Source of the DNA: Megachile rotundata
Lineage: Eukaryota > Arthropoda > Insecta > Hymenoptera > Megachilidae
Reading direction: 5' to 3'
NCBI RefSeq assembly: GCF_050947335.1
Contig: NW_027473530.1
Location: 183,097-247,096 of the forward strand
DNA length: 64,000 nt
Of the stretch, positions 43,071 to 58,660 are shown piece after piece (position 1 is the first letter of the stretch; the number at the start of each line of letters is the position of its first letter). Under the pieces are notes generated by a model. The model ran no database searches. It saw only the letters and a program-made list of their open reading frames with translations, and was not told where the DNA came from. A program made the translations under genes and the position numbers.

Positions 43071-45720
43071 TATGATCGATAGAACGACAATTACAAAACT
43101 CACTACTCTTATTATTATCAATCTAACTCATATTATTAACCATATTATGCTAATATGATCGATAGAACCACAATTACTATACTTATTACACTCACTATTA
43201 TCAATCTAACTCAAATTATTAACCATATTATGCAGATATGATAGATAGCACGACATTCACTATACTTACTACTCTTATTATTATCAATCTAACTCATATT
43301 ATTAGCCATATTATGCTTAAATGATCGATAGCACGACATTTGCTATACTTATTACTCTTATTGTTATCAACCTAACTCATATTATTAACCATATTATGCT
43401 AATATGATCGATAGAACGACAATTACTGTACTTATTACATTCACTATTATCAATCTAACTCATATTATTAACCATATTATGCAAATTTGATCGATAGAAC
43501 GACAATCACTATACTTACTACTCTTATTATTATCAACCTAGCTCATATTACTAGCCATATTATGCTTACATGATCGACAGAACGACAATTACTATACTTA
43601 TTATTCTTATTTTTATCAACCTAACTCATATTATTAGCCATATTATGCTTAAATGATCGATAGAACGACAATTACTATACTTATTACTCTTATTATTATG
43701 AATCTAACTCATATTATTAACCATATTATGCAGGTATGATCGATAGAACTACAATTACTATACTTATTACTCTTATCATTATCAATCCAACTCATATTAT
43801 TAGCCATATTATGCAGATATGATCGATAGAACGACAACTACTATACTTATTACTCTTATTATTATCAATCTAACTCATATTATTAGCCATATTATGCTTA
43901 TGTGGTCGATAGAACGACAATTACTATACTTATTACTCTTATTATTATCAATCTAACTCATATTATTAACCATATTATGCTAATATGATCGATAGAACGA
44001 CAATCACTGTACTTATTACATTCACTATTATCAATCTAACTCATATTACTAACCATATTATGCAAATTTGATCGATAGAACGACAATCTCTATACTTACT
44101 ACTCTTATTATTATCAACCTAGCTCATATTACTAGCCATATTATGCTTACATGATCGACAGAACGACAATTACTATACTTATTATTCTTATTTTTATCAA
44201 CCTAACTCATATTATTAGCCATATTATGCTTAAATGATCGATAGAACGACAATTACTATACTTATTACTCATATTATTATGAATCTAACTCATATTATTA
44301 ACCATATTATGCAGGTATGATCGATAGAACTACAATTACTATACTCATTATTCTCATTATTATCAATCTAACTCATATTATTAGCCATATTATGCCTATA
44401 TGATCGATAGAACGAGAATTACTATACTCACTACTCTTAGTATTATCAATCTAACTCATATTACTAGCCATATTATGCTTATATGATCGATAGAACGACA
44501 ATTACTATACTCACTACTCTTATTATTATCAATCTAACTCATATTATTAGCCATATTATGCTTATATGATCGATAGAACGACAATTACTATACACATTAC
44601 TCTTACTATTATCAATCTAACTCATATTATTAACCATATTATGCTAATATGATCGATAGGAGGTCAATTACTACACTTACTACACTCACTATTATCAATC
44701 TAACTCATATTATTAACCATATTATGCAGATATGGTCGATAGCACGACATTTACTATACTTATTACTCTTATTATTATCAATCTAACTCATATTATTAGC
44801 CACATTATGCTTATATGATCGATAGAACGACAATTACTATACTCATTACTCTTATTATTATCAATCTAACTCATATTATTAGCCATATTATGCTTATATG
44901 ATCGATAGAACGAGAATTACTATACTCATTACTCTTATTATTATCAATCTAACTCATATTATTAGCCATATTATGCTTATATGATCGATAGAACGACAAT
45001 TGCTATACTCTCTACTCTTATTATTATCAATCTAACTCATATTATTAGCCATATTATGCTTATATGATCGATAGAACGATAATTACTCTACTTCTTACTC
45101 TTATTATTATCAATCCAACTCATATTATTAGGCATATTATGCTTATGTGATCGGTAGAACGATAATTACTATACTTATTACCCTTATTATTATCAATTTA
45201 ACTCATATTATTAGCCATATTATGCTTATATGATCGACAGAACGACAATTACTATACTTATTACACTCACTATTATCAATCTAACTCATATTATTAACCA
45301 TATTATGCAGATATGATCGATAGAACGACAACTACTATACTTTTTACTCTTATTATTATCAATCTAACTGATATTATTAACCATATTATGCAGATATGAT
45401 CTATAGAACGACAATTACTATACTCATTACTCTTATAATTATTAATCTAACTCATATTATTAGCCATACTATGCTTATATGATCGATAGAACGACAATTA
45501 CTATACTTCCTACTCTTATTAGTATCAATCTAACTCATATTATTAGCCATATTATGCTTATATGATCGACAGAACGACAATTACTATACTTATTACACTT
45601 ACTATTATCAATCTAACTCATATTATTAGCCATATTATGCTAATATGATCGATAGAACGACAATTACTATACTTATTACTCTTATTATTATCAATCTAAC
45701 TCATATTATTAGCCATATTA
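43071..45720. repeat. Mosaic segment with a 7-monomer duplication
   Basis: The segment is a patchwork. Positions 43,090-43,760 match D2 39,521-40,190 (offset 3569). The next two monomers resemble 36,570-36,750. From about 43,980 the monomers repeat 43,398 onward at offset 581, a 7-monomer duplication. Positions 44,344-45,030 match 59,123-59,810, and 45,040-45,700 match 55,920-56,575 (45,340 pairs with 56,218). All offsets are whole monomers once the listed length variants are counted. No gene is seen. Confidence 0.76.
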
Positions 45721-48700
45721 TGCTTATATGATCGATAGAACGACAATTACTCTACTTCTTACTCTTATTATTATCAATCCAACTCATATTATTAGGCATA
45801 TTATGCTTATGTGATCGGTAGAACGATAATTACTATACTTATTACCCTTATTATTATCAATTTAACTCATATTATTAGCCATATTATGCTTATGTGATCG
45901 ACAGAACGACAGTTACTATACTTATTACACTCACTATTATCAATCTAACTCATATTATTAACCATATTATGCAGATATGATCGATATAACGACAACTACT
46001 ATACTTATTACTCTTATTATTATCAATCTAACTCATATTATTAGCCATATTATGCCTATATGATCGATAGAACTACAATTACTATACTCATTACTCTTAT
46101 TATTATCAATCTAACTCATATTATTAACCATATTATGCAAATATGATCGATAGAAAGACAATTACTATACTTATTACTCTTATTATTATCAATCTAACTG
46201 ATATTATTAACCATAATATGCAGATATGATCTATAGAACGACAATTACTATACTCATTACTCTTATTATTATCAATCTAACTCACATTATAAGCCATATT
46301 ATGCTTATATGATCGATAGGACGACAATTACTATACTCATTTCTCTTATAATTATTAATCTAACTCATATTATTAGCCATATTATGCTTATGTGGTCGAT
46401 AGAACGACAATTACTATACTTATTACTCTTATTATTATCCATCTAACTCGTATTATTAGCCATACTATGCTTATATGATCGATAGAACGACAATTACTAT
46501 ACTTATTACACTTATTATTATCAATCTAACTCTTTTTATTAGCCATATTATGCTTACGTGATCGATAGAACGACAATTACTATACTTATTACTCTTCTTA
46601 TTATCAATCTAACTCATATTATTAGCCATATTATGCTTATGTGGTCGATAGAACGACAATTACTATACTTATTACTCTTATTATTATCCATCTAACTCGT
46701 ATTATTAGCCATACTATGCTTATATGATCGATAGAACGACAATTACTATACTTATTACTCTTATTATTATCAATCTAACTCTTTTTATTAGCCATATTAT
46801 GCAAATCTGATCGATAGAACGACAATTACTATACTTATTACTCTTATTATTATCAATCTCACTCATATTATTAGCCATATTATGCTTAAATGGTCGATAG
46901 AACGACAATTACTATACTTTTTACTCTGATTATTATCAATCTAACTGATATTATTAACCATATTATGCAGATATGATCTATAGAACGACAATTACTATAC
47001 TCATTACTCTTATTATTATCAATCTAACTCATATTATTCGCCATATTATGCTTATATGATCGATAGAACTACAATTACTATACTCATTGCTCTTATTTTT
47101 ATCAATCTAACTCATATTATTAGCCATATTATGCTCATATGATCGACAGAACGACAATTACTATACTTATTACACTCACTATTATCAATCTAACTCAAAT
47201 TATTAACCATATTATGCAGATATGGTCGATAGCACGACATTTACTATACTTACTACTCTTATTATTATCAATCTAACTCATATTATTAGCCATATTATGC
47301 TTATAAAAATCGATAGAACGACAATTACTATACTCATTACTCTTATTATTATCAATCTAACTCATATTATTAGCCATATTATGCTTGTATGATCGATAGA
47401 ACGAGAATTACTATACTCATTACTCTTATTATTATCAATCTAACTCATATTATTAGCCATATTATGCTTATATGATCGATAGAACGACAATTACTGTACT
47501 CACTACTCTTATTATTATCAATCTAACTCATATTATTAGCCATATTATGCTTATATGATCGATAGAACGAGAATTACTATACTCATTACTCTTATTATTA
47601 TCAATCTAACTCCTATTATTAGCCATATTATGCTTATATGATCGATAGAACGACAATTACTATACTCACTACTCTTATTATTATCAACCTAACTCATATT
47701 ATTAGCCATATTATGCTAATATAATCGACAGAACGACAATTACTATACTTATTACACATACTATTATCAATCTAACTCATATTACTAGCCATATTATGCT
47801 TATATGATCGATAGAACGACAATTACTATACTTACTACTCTTATTAGTATGAATCTAACTCATATTATTAGCCATGTTGTGCTTATATGATCGATAGAAC
47901 GACAATCACTATACTTATCACTCTTATTATTTTCAACCTAGCTCATATTATTAGCCATATTATGCTTATATGACCGATAGAACGAGAATTACTATACTCA
48001 TTACTCTTATTATTATCAATCTAACTCATATTATTAGCCATATTATGCTTAAATGATCGATAGAGCGACAATTACTATACTTATTACACTTATTATTTTG
48101 AAAATACATCATATTATTAACCATATTATGCTTAAATGACCGATAGAACGAGAATTACTATACTCACTACTCTTAGTGTTTTCAATCTAACTCATATTAT
48201 TAGCCATATTATGCTTTAATGAAGGATAGAACGACAATTACTATACTTATTACACTCACTATTATCAATCTAACTCATATTATTAACCATATTATGCAAA
48301 TTTGATCGATAGAACGACAATCACTATACTTATTGCTCTTATTATTTTCAACCTAGCTCATATTATTAGCCATATTATGCTCACATGATCGACAGAACGA
48401 CAATTACTATACTTATTATTCTTATTTTTATCAACCTAACTTATATTATTAGCCATATTATGCTTAAATGATCGATAGAACGACAATTACTATTCTTATT
48501 ACTCTTATTATTATGAATCTAACTCATATTATTAACCATATTATGCAGATATGATCGATAGAACTACAATTACTATACTCATTATTTTTATTATTATGAA
48601 TCTAACTCATATTATTAACCATATTATGCAGATATGATCGATAGAACTACAATTACTCTACTTTTTACTCTTATTATTATCAATCTAACCCATATTATTA

Positions 48701-48958
48701 GCCATATTATGATTATATGATCGATAGAACGACAATTGCTATACTTTTTACTCTTATTATTATCAATCTAACTCATATTATTAGCCATATTATGCCTATA
48801 TGATCGATAGAACTACAATTACTGTACTTATTACTCTTATTATTATCAATGTAACTCATATTATTAGCAATATTATGATTATATGATCGATAGAACGACA
48901 ATTGCTATACTCTCTACTCTTATTATTATCAATCTAACTCATATTATTAGCCATATTA
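45721..48958. repeat. Block E1, 39 monomers plus 1 bp
   Basis: Positions 45,721 to about 47,875 copy D2 36,923-39,077 at offset 8798, exactly 106 monomers. From 47,876 the order switches to that seen at 40,737 onward (GCCATGTTGTGC, then TTATCACTC with TTTTCAACC). E1 contains an 84-bp monomer at 47,254. It repeats as E2 at offset 3238 (landmarks 45,751 and 48,989, and 48,902 and 52,140). No gene is seen. Confidence 0.8.
47254..47337. repeat. 84-bp monomer (1-bp gain), first copy
   Basis: CTTATAAAAATCGATAG stands where most monomers have CTTATATGATCGATAG: TG is replaced by AAA. The GATC site is lost while the ATCGAT palindrome is kept. Confidence 0.93.
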
Positions 48959-51900
48959 TGCTTATATGATCGATAGAACGACAATTACTCTACTTATTAC
49001 TCTTATTATTATCAATCCAACTCATATTATTAGGCATATTATGCTTATGTGATCGGTAGAACGATAATTACTATACTTATTACCCTTATTATTATCAATT
49101 TAACTCATATTATTAGCCATATTATGCTTATGTGATCGACAGAACGGCAATTACTATACTTATTACACTCACTATTATCAATCTAACTCATATTATTAAC
49201 CATATTATGCAGATATGATCGATATAACGACAACTACTATACTTATTACTCTTATTATTATCAATCTAACTCATATTATTAGCCATATTATGCCTATATG
49301 ATCGATAGAACTACAATTACTATACTCATTACTCTTATTATTATCAATCTAACTCATATTATTAACCATATTATGCAAATATGATCGATAGAAAGACAAT
49401 TACTATACTTATTACTCTTATTATTATCAATCTAACTGATATTATTAACCATAATATGCAGATATGATCTATAGAACGACAATTACTATACTCATTACTC
49501 TTATTATTATCAATCTAACTCATATTATTAGCCATATTATGCTTATGTGGTCGATAGAACGACAATTACTATACTTATTACTCTTATTATTATCCATCTA
49601 ACTCGTATTATTAGCCATACTATGCTTATATGATCGATAGAACGACAATTACTATACTTATTACTCTTATTATTATCAATCTAACTCTTTTTATTAGCCA
49701 TATTATGCAAATCTGATCGATAGAACGACAATTACTATACTTATTACTCTTATTATTATCAATCTCACTCATATTATTAGCCATATTATGCTTAAATGGT
49801 CGATAGAACGACAATTACTATACTTTTTACTCTGATTATTATCAATCTAACTGATATTATTAACCATATTATGCAGATATGATCTATAGAACGACAATTA
49901 CTATACTCATTACTCTTATTATTATCAATCTAACTCATATTATTCGCCATATTATGCTTATATGATCGATAGAACTACAATTACTATACTCATTGCTCTT
50001 ATTTTTATCAATCTAACTCATATTATTAGCCATATTATGCTTATATGATCGACAGAACGACAATTACTATACTTATTACACTCACTATTATCAATCTAAC
50101 TCAAATTATTAACCATATTATGCAGATATGGTCGATAGCACGACATTTACTATACTTATTACTCTTATTATTATCAATCTAACTCATATTATTAGCCATA
50201 TTATGCTTATAAAAATCGATAGAACGACAATTACTATACTCATTACTCTTATTATTATCAATCTAACTCATATTATTAGCCATATTATGCTTGTATGATC
50301 GATAGAACGAGAATTACTATACTCATTACTCTTATTATTATCAATCTAACTCATATTATTAGCCATATTATGCTTATATGATCGATAGAACGACAATTAC
50401 TGTACTCACTACTCTTATTATTATCAATCTAACTCATATTATTAGCCATATTATGCTTATATGATCGATAGAACGAGGATTACTATACTCATTACTCTTA
50501 TTATTATCAATCTAACTCCTATTATTAGCCATATTATGCTTATATGATCGATAGAACGACAATTACTATACTCACTACTCTTATTATTATCAACCTAACT
50601 CATATTATTAGCCATATTATGCTAATATAATCGACAGAACGACAATTACTATACTTATTACACATACTATTATCAATCTAACTCATATTACTAGCCATAT
50701 TATGCTTATATGATCGATAGAACGACAATTACTATACTTACTACTCTTATTAGTATGCATCTAACTCATATTATTAGCCATGTTGTGCTTATATGATCGA
50801 TAGAACGACAATCACTATACTTATCACTCTTATTATTTTCAACCTAGCTCATATTATTAGCCATATTATGCTTATATGACCGATAGAACGAGAATTACTA
50901 TACTCATTACTCTTATTATTATCAATCTAACTCATATTATTAGCCATATTATGCTTAAATGATCGATAGAGCGACAATTACTATACTTATTACACTTATT
51001 ATTTTGAAAATACATCATATTATTAACCATATTATGCAAATTTGATCGATAGAACGACAATCACTATACTTATTGCTCTTATTATTATCAACCTAGCTCA
51101 TATTATTAGCCATATTATGCTTACATGATCGACAGAACGACAATTACTATACTTATTATTCTTATTTTTATCAACCTAACTTATATTATTAGCCATATTA
51201 TGCTTAAATGATCGATAGAACGACAATTACTATTCTTATTACTCTTATTATTATGAATCTAACTCATATTATTAACCATATTATGCAGATATGATCGATA
51301 GAACTACAATTACTATACTCATTATTTTTATTATTATGAATCTAACTCATATTATTAACCATATTATGCAGATATGATCGATAGAACTACAATTACTCTA
51401 CTTTTTACTCTTATTATTATCAATCTAACCCATATTATTAGCCATATTATGATTATATGATCGATAGAACGACAATTGCTATACTTTTTACTCTTATTAT
51501 TATCAATCTAACTCATATTATTAGCCATATTATGCCTATATGATCGATAGAACTACAATTACTGTACTTATTACTCTTATTATTATCAATGTAACTCATA
51601 TTATTAGCAATGTTATGATTATATGATCGATAGAACGACAATTACTATACTTATTATTCTTATTTTTATCAACCTAACTTATATTATTAGCCATATTATG
51701 CTTAAATGATCGATAGAACGACAATTACTATTCTTATTACTCTTATTATTATGAATCTAACTCATATTATTAACCATATTATGCAGATATGATCGATAGA
51801 ACTACAATTACTATACTCATTATTTTTAGTATTATGAATCTAACTCATATTATTAACCATATTATGCAGATATGATCGATAGAACTACAATTACTCTACT

Positions 51901-52196
51901 TTTTACTCTTATTATTATCAATCTAACCCATATTATTAGCCATATTATGATTATATGATCGATAGAACGACAATTGCTATACTTTTTACTCTTATTATTA
52001 TCAATCTAACTCATATTATTAGCCATATTATGCCTATATGATCGATAGAACTACAATTACTGTACTTATTACTCTTATTATTATCAATGTAACTCATATT
52101 ATTAGCAATATTATGATTATATGATCGATAGAACGACAATTGCTATACTCTCTACTCTTATTATTATCAATCTAACTCATATTATTAGCCATATTA
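48959..52196. repeat. Block E2, 39 monomers plus 1 bp with compensating rearrangements
   Basis: E2 begins and ends at offset 3238 from E1 but differs inside. Four monomers are lost before 49,626 (offset 2906), two more are lost near 51,035 (offset 2740), and a 6-monomer duplication at 51,157 and 51,655 (498 bp) restores the count. It has its own 84-bp monomer at 50,160, the same mutation as in E1. No gene is seen. Confidence 0.8.
50160..50243. repeat. 84-bp monomer (1-bp gain), second copy
   Basis: This is the same TG-to-AAA change as at 47,254, at offset 2906 (35 monomers plus the 1 bp itself). It is shared by E1 and E2 and was not found elsewhere in the window. Confidence 0.93.
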
Positions 52197-53410
52197 TGCT
52201 TATATGATCGATAGAACGACAATTACTCTACTTCTTACTTTTATTATTATCAATCCAACTCATATTATTAGGCATATTATGCTTATGTGATCGGTAGAAC
52301 GATAATTACTATACTTATTACCCTTATTATTATCAATTTAACTCATATTATTAGCCATATTATGCTTATGTGATCGACAGAACGACAATTACTATACTTA
52401 TTACACTCACTATTATCAATCCAACTCATATTATTAACCATATTATGCAGATATGATCGATATAACGACAACTACTATACTTATTACTCTTATTATTATC
52501 AATCTAACTCATATTATTAGCCATATTATGCCTATATGATCGATAGAACTACAATTACTATACTCATTACTCTTATTATTATCAATCTAACTCATATTAT
52601 TAACCATATTATGCAAATATGATCGATAGAACGACAATTACTATACTTATTACTCTTATTATTATCAATCTAACTGATATTCTTAACCATAATATGCAGA
52701 TATGATCTATAGAACGACAATTACTATACTCATTACTCTTATTATTATCAATCTAACTCATATTATAAGCCATATTATGCTTATATGATCGATAGGACGA
52801 CAATTACTATACTCATTTCTCTTATAATTATTAATCTAACTCATATTATTAGCCGTACTATGCTTATATGATCGATAGAACGACAATTACTATACTTATT
52901 ACACTTATTATTATCAATCTAACTCTTTTTATTAGCCATATTATGCTTACGTGATCGATAGAACGACAATTACTATACTTATTACTCTTCTTATTATCAA
53001 TCTAACTCATATTATTAGCCACATTATGCTTATGTGGTCGATAGAACGACAATTACTATACTTACTACTCTTATTATTATCCATCTAACTCGTATTATTA
53101 GCCATACTATGCTTATATGATCGATAGAACGACAATTACTATACTTATTACTCTTATTATTATCAATCTAACTCTTTTTATTAGCCATATTATGCAAATC
53201 TGATCGATAGAACGACAATTACTATACTTATTACTCTTGTTATTATCAATCTCACTCATATTATTAGCCATATTATGCTTAAATGGTCGATAGAACGACA
53301 ATTACTATACTTTTTACTGTGATTATTATCAATCTAACTGATATTATTAACCATATTATGCAGATATGATCTATAGAACGACAATTACTATACTCATTAC
53401 TCTTATTATT
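52197..53410. repeat. Block E3, partial third E copy
   Basis: The monomer at 52,227 pairs with 45,751 at offset 6476 (78 monomers plus 2 bp), and the monomer pair starting at 53,113 pairs with 46,720 at 6393 (77 monomers plus 2 bp), so one monomer is lost between. At about 53,410 it leaves the E order: an ATAAGCC monomer stands where E1 and E2 have TTATTCGCC. No gene is seen. Confidence 0.75.
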
Positions 53411-53790
53411 ATTAATCTAACTCATATTATAAGCCATATTATGCTTATATGATCGATAGGACGACAATTACTATACTCATTTCTCTTATAATTATTAATC
53501 TAACTCATATTATTAGCCATACTATGCTTATATGATCGATAGAACGACATTTACTATACTTATTACTCTTATTATTATCAATCTAACTCATATTATTAGC
53601 CATATTATGCTTATATGATCGATAGAACGACAATTACTATACTCATTACTCTTATTATTATCAATCTAACTCATATTATTAGCCATATTATGCTTGTATG
53701 ATCGATAGAACGAGAATTACTATACTCATTACTCTTATTATTATCAATCTAACTCATATTATTAGCCATATTATGCTTATATGATCGATA
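53411..53790. repeat. Short transition between families E and F
   Basis: The segment holds four to five monomers: GATAGGACG with CATTTCTCTTATAATT, then CCATACTATG, then near-consensus monomers, one with GCTTGTATG and ACGAGAATT. The same order recurs near 62,230-62,580. Nothing other than satellite is seen. Confidence 0.7.
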
Positions 53791-56614
53791 GAACGAGAAT
53801 TACTATACTCATTACTCTTATTATTATCAATCTAACTCCTATTATTAGCCATATTATGCTTATATGATCGATAGAACGACAATTACTATACTCACTACTC
53901 TTATTATTATCAACCTAACTCATATTATTAGCCATATTATGCTAATATAATCGATAGAACGACAATTACTATACTTATTACACATACTATTATCAATCTA
54001 ACTCACTATATTACTAGCCATATTATGCTTATATGATCGATAGAACGACAATTACTATACTTACTACTCTTATTAGTATCAATCTAACTCATATTATTAG
54101 CCATGTTATGCTTATATGATCGATAGAACGACAATCACTATACTTATTACTCTTATTATTTTCAACCTAGCTCATATTATTAGCCATATTATGCTTATAT
54201 GATCGATAGAACGAGAATTACTATACTCATTACTCTTATTATTATCAATCTAACTCATATTATTAGCCATATTATGCTTATATGATCGATAGAACGATAA
54301 TTACTCTACTTCTTACTCTTATTATTATCAATCCAACTCATATTATTAGGCATATTATGCTTATGTGATCGGTAGAACGATAATTACTATACTTATTACC
54401 CTTATTATTATCAATTTAACTCATATTATTAGCCATATTATGCTTATATGATCGACAGAACGACAATTACTATACTTATTACACTCACTATTATCAATCT
54501 AACTCATATTATTAACCATATTATGCAGATATGATCGATAGAACGACAACTACTATACTTATTACTCTTATTATTATCAATCTAACTGATATTATTAACC
54601 ATATTATGCAGATATGATCTATAGAACGACAATTACTATACTCATTACTCTTATTATTATCAATCTCACTCATATTATTAGCCATATTATGCTTAAATGG
54701 TCGATAGAACGACAATTACTATACTTTTTACTCTTATTATTATCAATCTAACTGATATTATTAACCATATTATGCAGATATGATCTATAGAACGACAATT
54801 ACTATACTCATTACTCTTATTATTATCAATCTAACTCATATTATTAGCCATATTATGCTTGTATGATCGATAGAACGAGAATTACTATACTCATTACTCT
54901 TATTATTATCAATCTAACTCATATTATTAGCCATATTATGCTTATATGATCGATAGAACGACAATTACTATACTCACTACTCTTATTATTATCAATCTAA
55001 CTCATATTATTAGCCATATTATGCTTATATGATCGATAGAACGAGAATTACTATACTCATTACTCTTATTATTATCAATCTAACTCCTATTATTAGCCAT
55101 ATTATGCTTATATGATCGATAGAACGACAATTACTATACTCACTACTCTTATTATTATCAACCTAACTCATATTATTAGCCATATTATGCTTATATGATC
55201 GATAGAACGACAATTACTATACTTACTACTCTTATTAGTATCAATCTAACTCATATTATTAGCCATGTTATGCTTATATGATCGATAGAACGACAATCAC
55301 TGTACTTATTACTCTTATTATTTTCAACCTAGCTCATATTATTAGCCATATTATGCTTATATGATCGATAGAACGAGAATTACTATACTCATTACTCTTA
55401 TTATTATCAATCTAACTCATATTATTAGCCATATTATGCTTAAATGATCGATAGAGCGACAATTACTATACTTGTTACTCTTATTATTATGAAAATAGCT
55501 CATATTATTAACCATATTATGCTTAAATGATCGATAGAACGAGAATTACTATACTCACTACTCTTAGTGTTTTCAATCTAACTCATATTATTAGCCATAT
55601 TATGCTTTAATGAAGGATAGAACGACAATTACTATACTTATTACTCTTATTATTATCAATCTAACTCATATTATTAGCCATATTATGCTTATATGATCGA
55701 TAGAACGACAATTACAAAACTCACTACTCTTATTATTATCAATCTAACTCATATTATTAACCATATTATGCTAATATGATCGATAGAACCACAATTACTA
55801 TACTTATTACACTCACTATTATCAATCTAACTCAAATTATGAACCATATTATGCAGATATGATAGATAGCACGACATTCACTATACTTACTACTCTTATT
55901 ATTATCAATCTAACTCATATTATTAGCCATATTATGCTTATATGATCGATAGAACGATAATTACTCTACTTCTTACTCTTATTATTATCAATCCAACTCA
56001 TATTATTAGGCATATTATGCTTATGTGATCGGTAGAACGATAATTACTATACTTATTACCCTTATTATTATCAATTTAACTCATATTATTAGCCATATTA
56101 TGCTTATATGATCGACAGAACGACAATTACTATACTTATTACACTCACTATTATCAATCTAACTCATATTATTAACCATATTATGCAGATATGATCGATA
56201 GAACGACAACTACTATACTTTTTACTCTTATTATTATCAATCTAACTGATATTATTAACCATATTATGCAGATATGATCTATAGAACGACAATTACTATA
56301 CTCATTACTCTTATAATTATTAATCTAACTCATATTATTAGCCATACTATGCTTATATGATCGATAGAACGACAATTACTATACTTCCTACTCTTATTAG
56401 TATCAATCTAACTCATATTATTAGCCATATTATGCTTATATGATCGACAGAACGACAATTACTATACTTATTACACTTACTATTATCAATCTAACTCATA
56501 TTATTAGCCATATTATGCTAATATGATCGATAGAACGACAATTACTATACTTATTACTCTTATTATTATCAATCTAACTCATATTATTAGCCACATTATG
56601 CTTATGTGGTCGAT
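53791..56614. repeat. Block F1, 34 monomers plus 3 bp
   Basis: F1 is followed directly by F2 at offset 2822, exactly 34 monomers (ORF-bearing monomers at 54,521 and 57,343 are one pair of landmarks). F1 alone carries an 86-bp monomer at 53,979; at the matching place in F2, near 56,827, the extra 3 bp are absent, so the insertion followed the duplication or was not copied. No gene is seen. Confidence 0.83.
53979..54064. repeat. 86-bp monomer (3-bp insertion)
   Basis: AACTCACTATATTACTAG replaces AACTCATATTACTAG, a 3-bp gain inside the conserved core. It occurs once in the window. Confidence 0.92.
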
Positions 56615-58660
56615 AGAACGAGAATTACTATACTCATTACTCTTATTATTATCAATCTAACTCCTATTATTAGCCATATTATGCTTATATGATCGATAGA
56701 ACGACAATTACTATACTCACTACTCTTATTATTATCAACCTAACTCATATTATTAGCCATATTATGCTAATATAATCGACAGAACGACAATTACTATACT
56801 TATTACACATACTATTATCAATCTAACTCATATTACTAGCCATATTATGCTTATATGATCGATAGAACGACAATTACTATACTTACTACTCTTATTAGTA
56901 TCAATCTAACTCATATTATTAGCCATGTTATGCTTATATGATCGATAGAACGACAATCACTATACTTATTACTCTTATTATTTTCAACCTAGCTCATATT
57001 ATTAGCCATATTATGCTTATATGATCGATAGAACGAGAATTACTATACTCATTACTCTTATTATTATCAATCTAACTCATATTATTAGCCATATTATGCT
57101 TATATGATCGATAGAACGATAATTACTCTACTTCTTACTCTTATTATTATCAATCCAACTCATATTATTAGGCATATTATGCTTATGTGATCGGTAGAAC
57201 GATAATTACTATACTTATTACCCTTATTATTATCAATTTAACTCATATTATTAGCCATATTATGCTTATATGATCGACAGAACGACAATTACTATACTTA
57301 TTACACTCACTATTATCAATCTAACTCATATTATTAACCATATTATGCAGATATGATCGATAGAACGACAACTACTATACTTATTACTCTTATTATTATC
57401 AATCTAACTGATATTATTAACCATATTATGCAGATATGATCTATAGAACGACAATTACTATACTCATTACTCTTATTATTATCAATCTCACTCATATTAT
57501 TAGCCATATTATGCTTAAATGGTCGATAGAACGACAATTACTATACTTTTTACTCTTATTATTATCAATCTAACTGATATTATTAACCATATTATGCAGA
57601 TATGATCTATAGAACGACAATTACTATACTCATTACTCTTATTATTATCAATCTAACTCATATTATTAGCCATATTATGCTTGTATGATCGATAGAACGA
57701 GAATTACTATACTCATTACTCTTATTATTATCAATCTAACTCATATTATTAGCCATATTATGCTTATATGATCGATAGAACGACAATTACTATACTCACT
57801 ACTCTTATTATTATCAATCTAACTCATATTATTAGCCATATTATGCTTATATGATCGATAGAACGAGAATTACTATACTCATTACTCTTATTATTATCAA
57901 TCTAACTCCTATTATTAGCCATATTATGCTTATATGATCGATAGAACGACAATTACTATACTCACTACTCTTATTATTATCAACCTAACTCATATTATTA
58001 GCCATATTATGCTTATATGATCGATAGAACGACAATTACTATACTTACTACTCTTATTAGTATCAATCTAACTCATATTATTAGCCATGTTATGCTTATA
58101 TGATCGATAGAACGACAATCACTGTACTTATTACTCTTATTATTTTCAACCTAGCTCATATTATTAGCCATATTATGCTTATATGATCGATAGAACGAGA
58201 ATTACTATACTCATTACTCTTATTATTATCAATCTAACTCATATTATTAGCCATATTATGCTTAAATGATCGATAGAGCGACAATTACTATACTTGTTAC
58301 TCTTATTATTATGAAAATAGCTCATATTATTAACCATATTATGCTTAAATGATCGATAGAACGAGAATTACTATACTCACTACTCTTATTATTATCAATC
58401 TAACTCATATTATTAGCCATATTATGCTTATATGATCGATAGAACGACAATTACAAAACTCACTACTCTTATTATTATCAATCTAACTCATATTATTAAC
58501 CATATTATGCTAATATGGTCGATAGAACCACAATTACTATACTTATTACACTCACTATTATCAATCTAACTCAAATTATGAACCATATTATGCAGATATG
58601 ATAGATAGCACGACATTCACTATACTTACTACTCTTATTATTATCAATCTAACTCATATT
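56615..58660. repeat. Block F2, second F copy with one monomer lost
   Basis: F2 follows F1 at offset 2822 to about 58,380. There the TAGTGTTTTC monomer and its CTTTAATGAAGG neighbour of F1 (about 55,561-55,640) are replaced by a single ordinary monomer, and the ATTACAAAAC landmark at 58,450 pairs with 55,711 at offset 2739, one monomer less. The break keeps register. No gene is seen. Confidence 0.8.
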
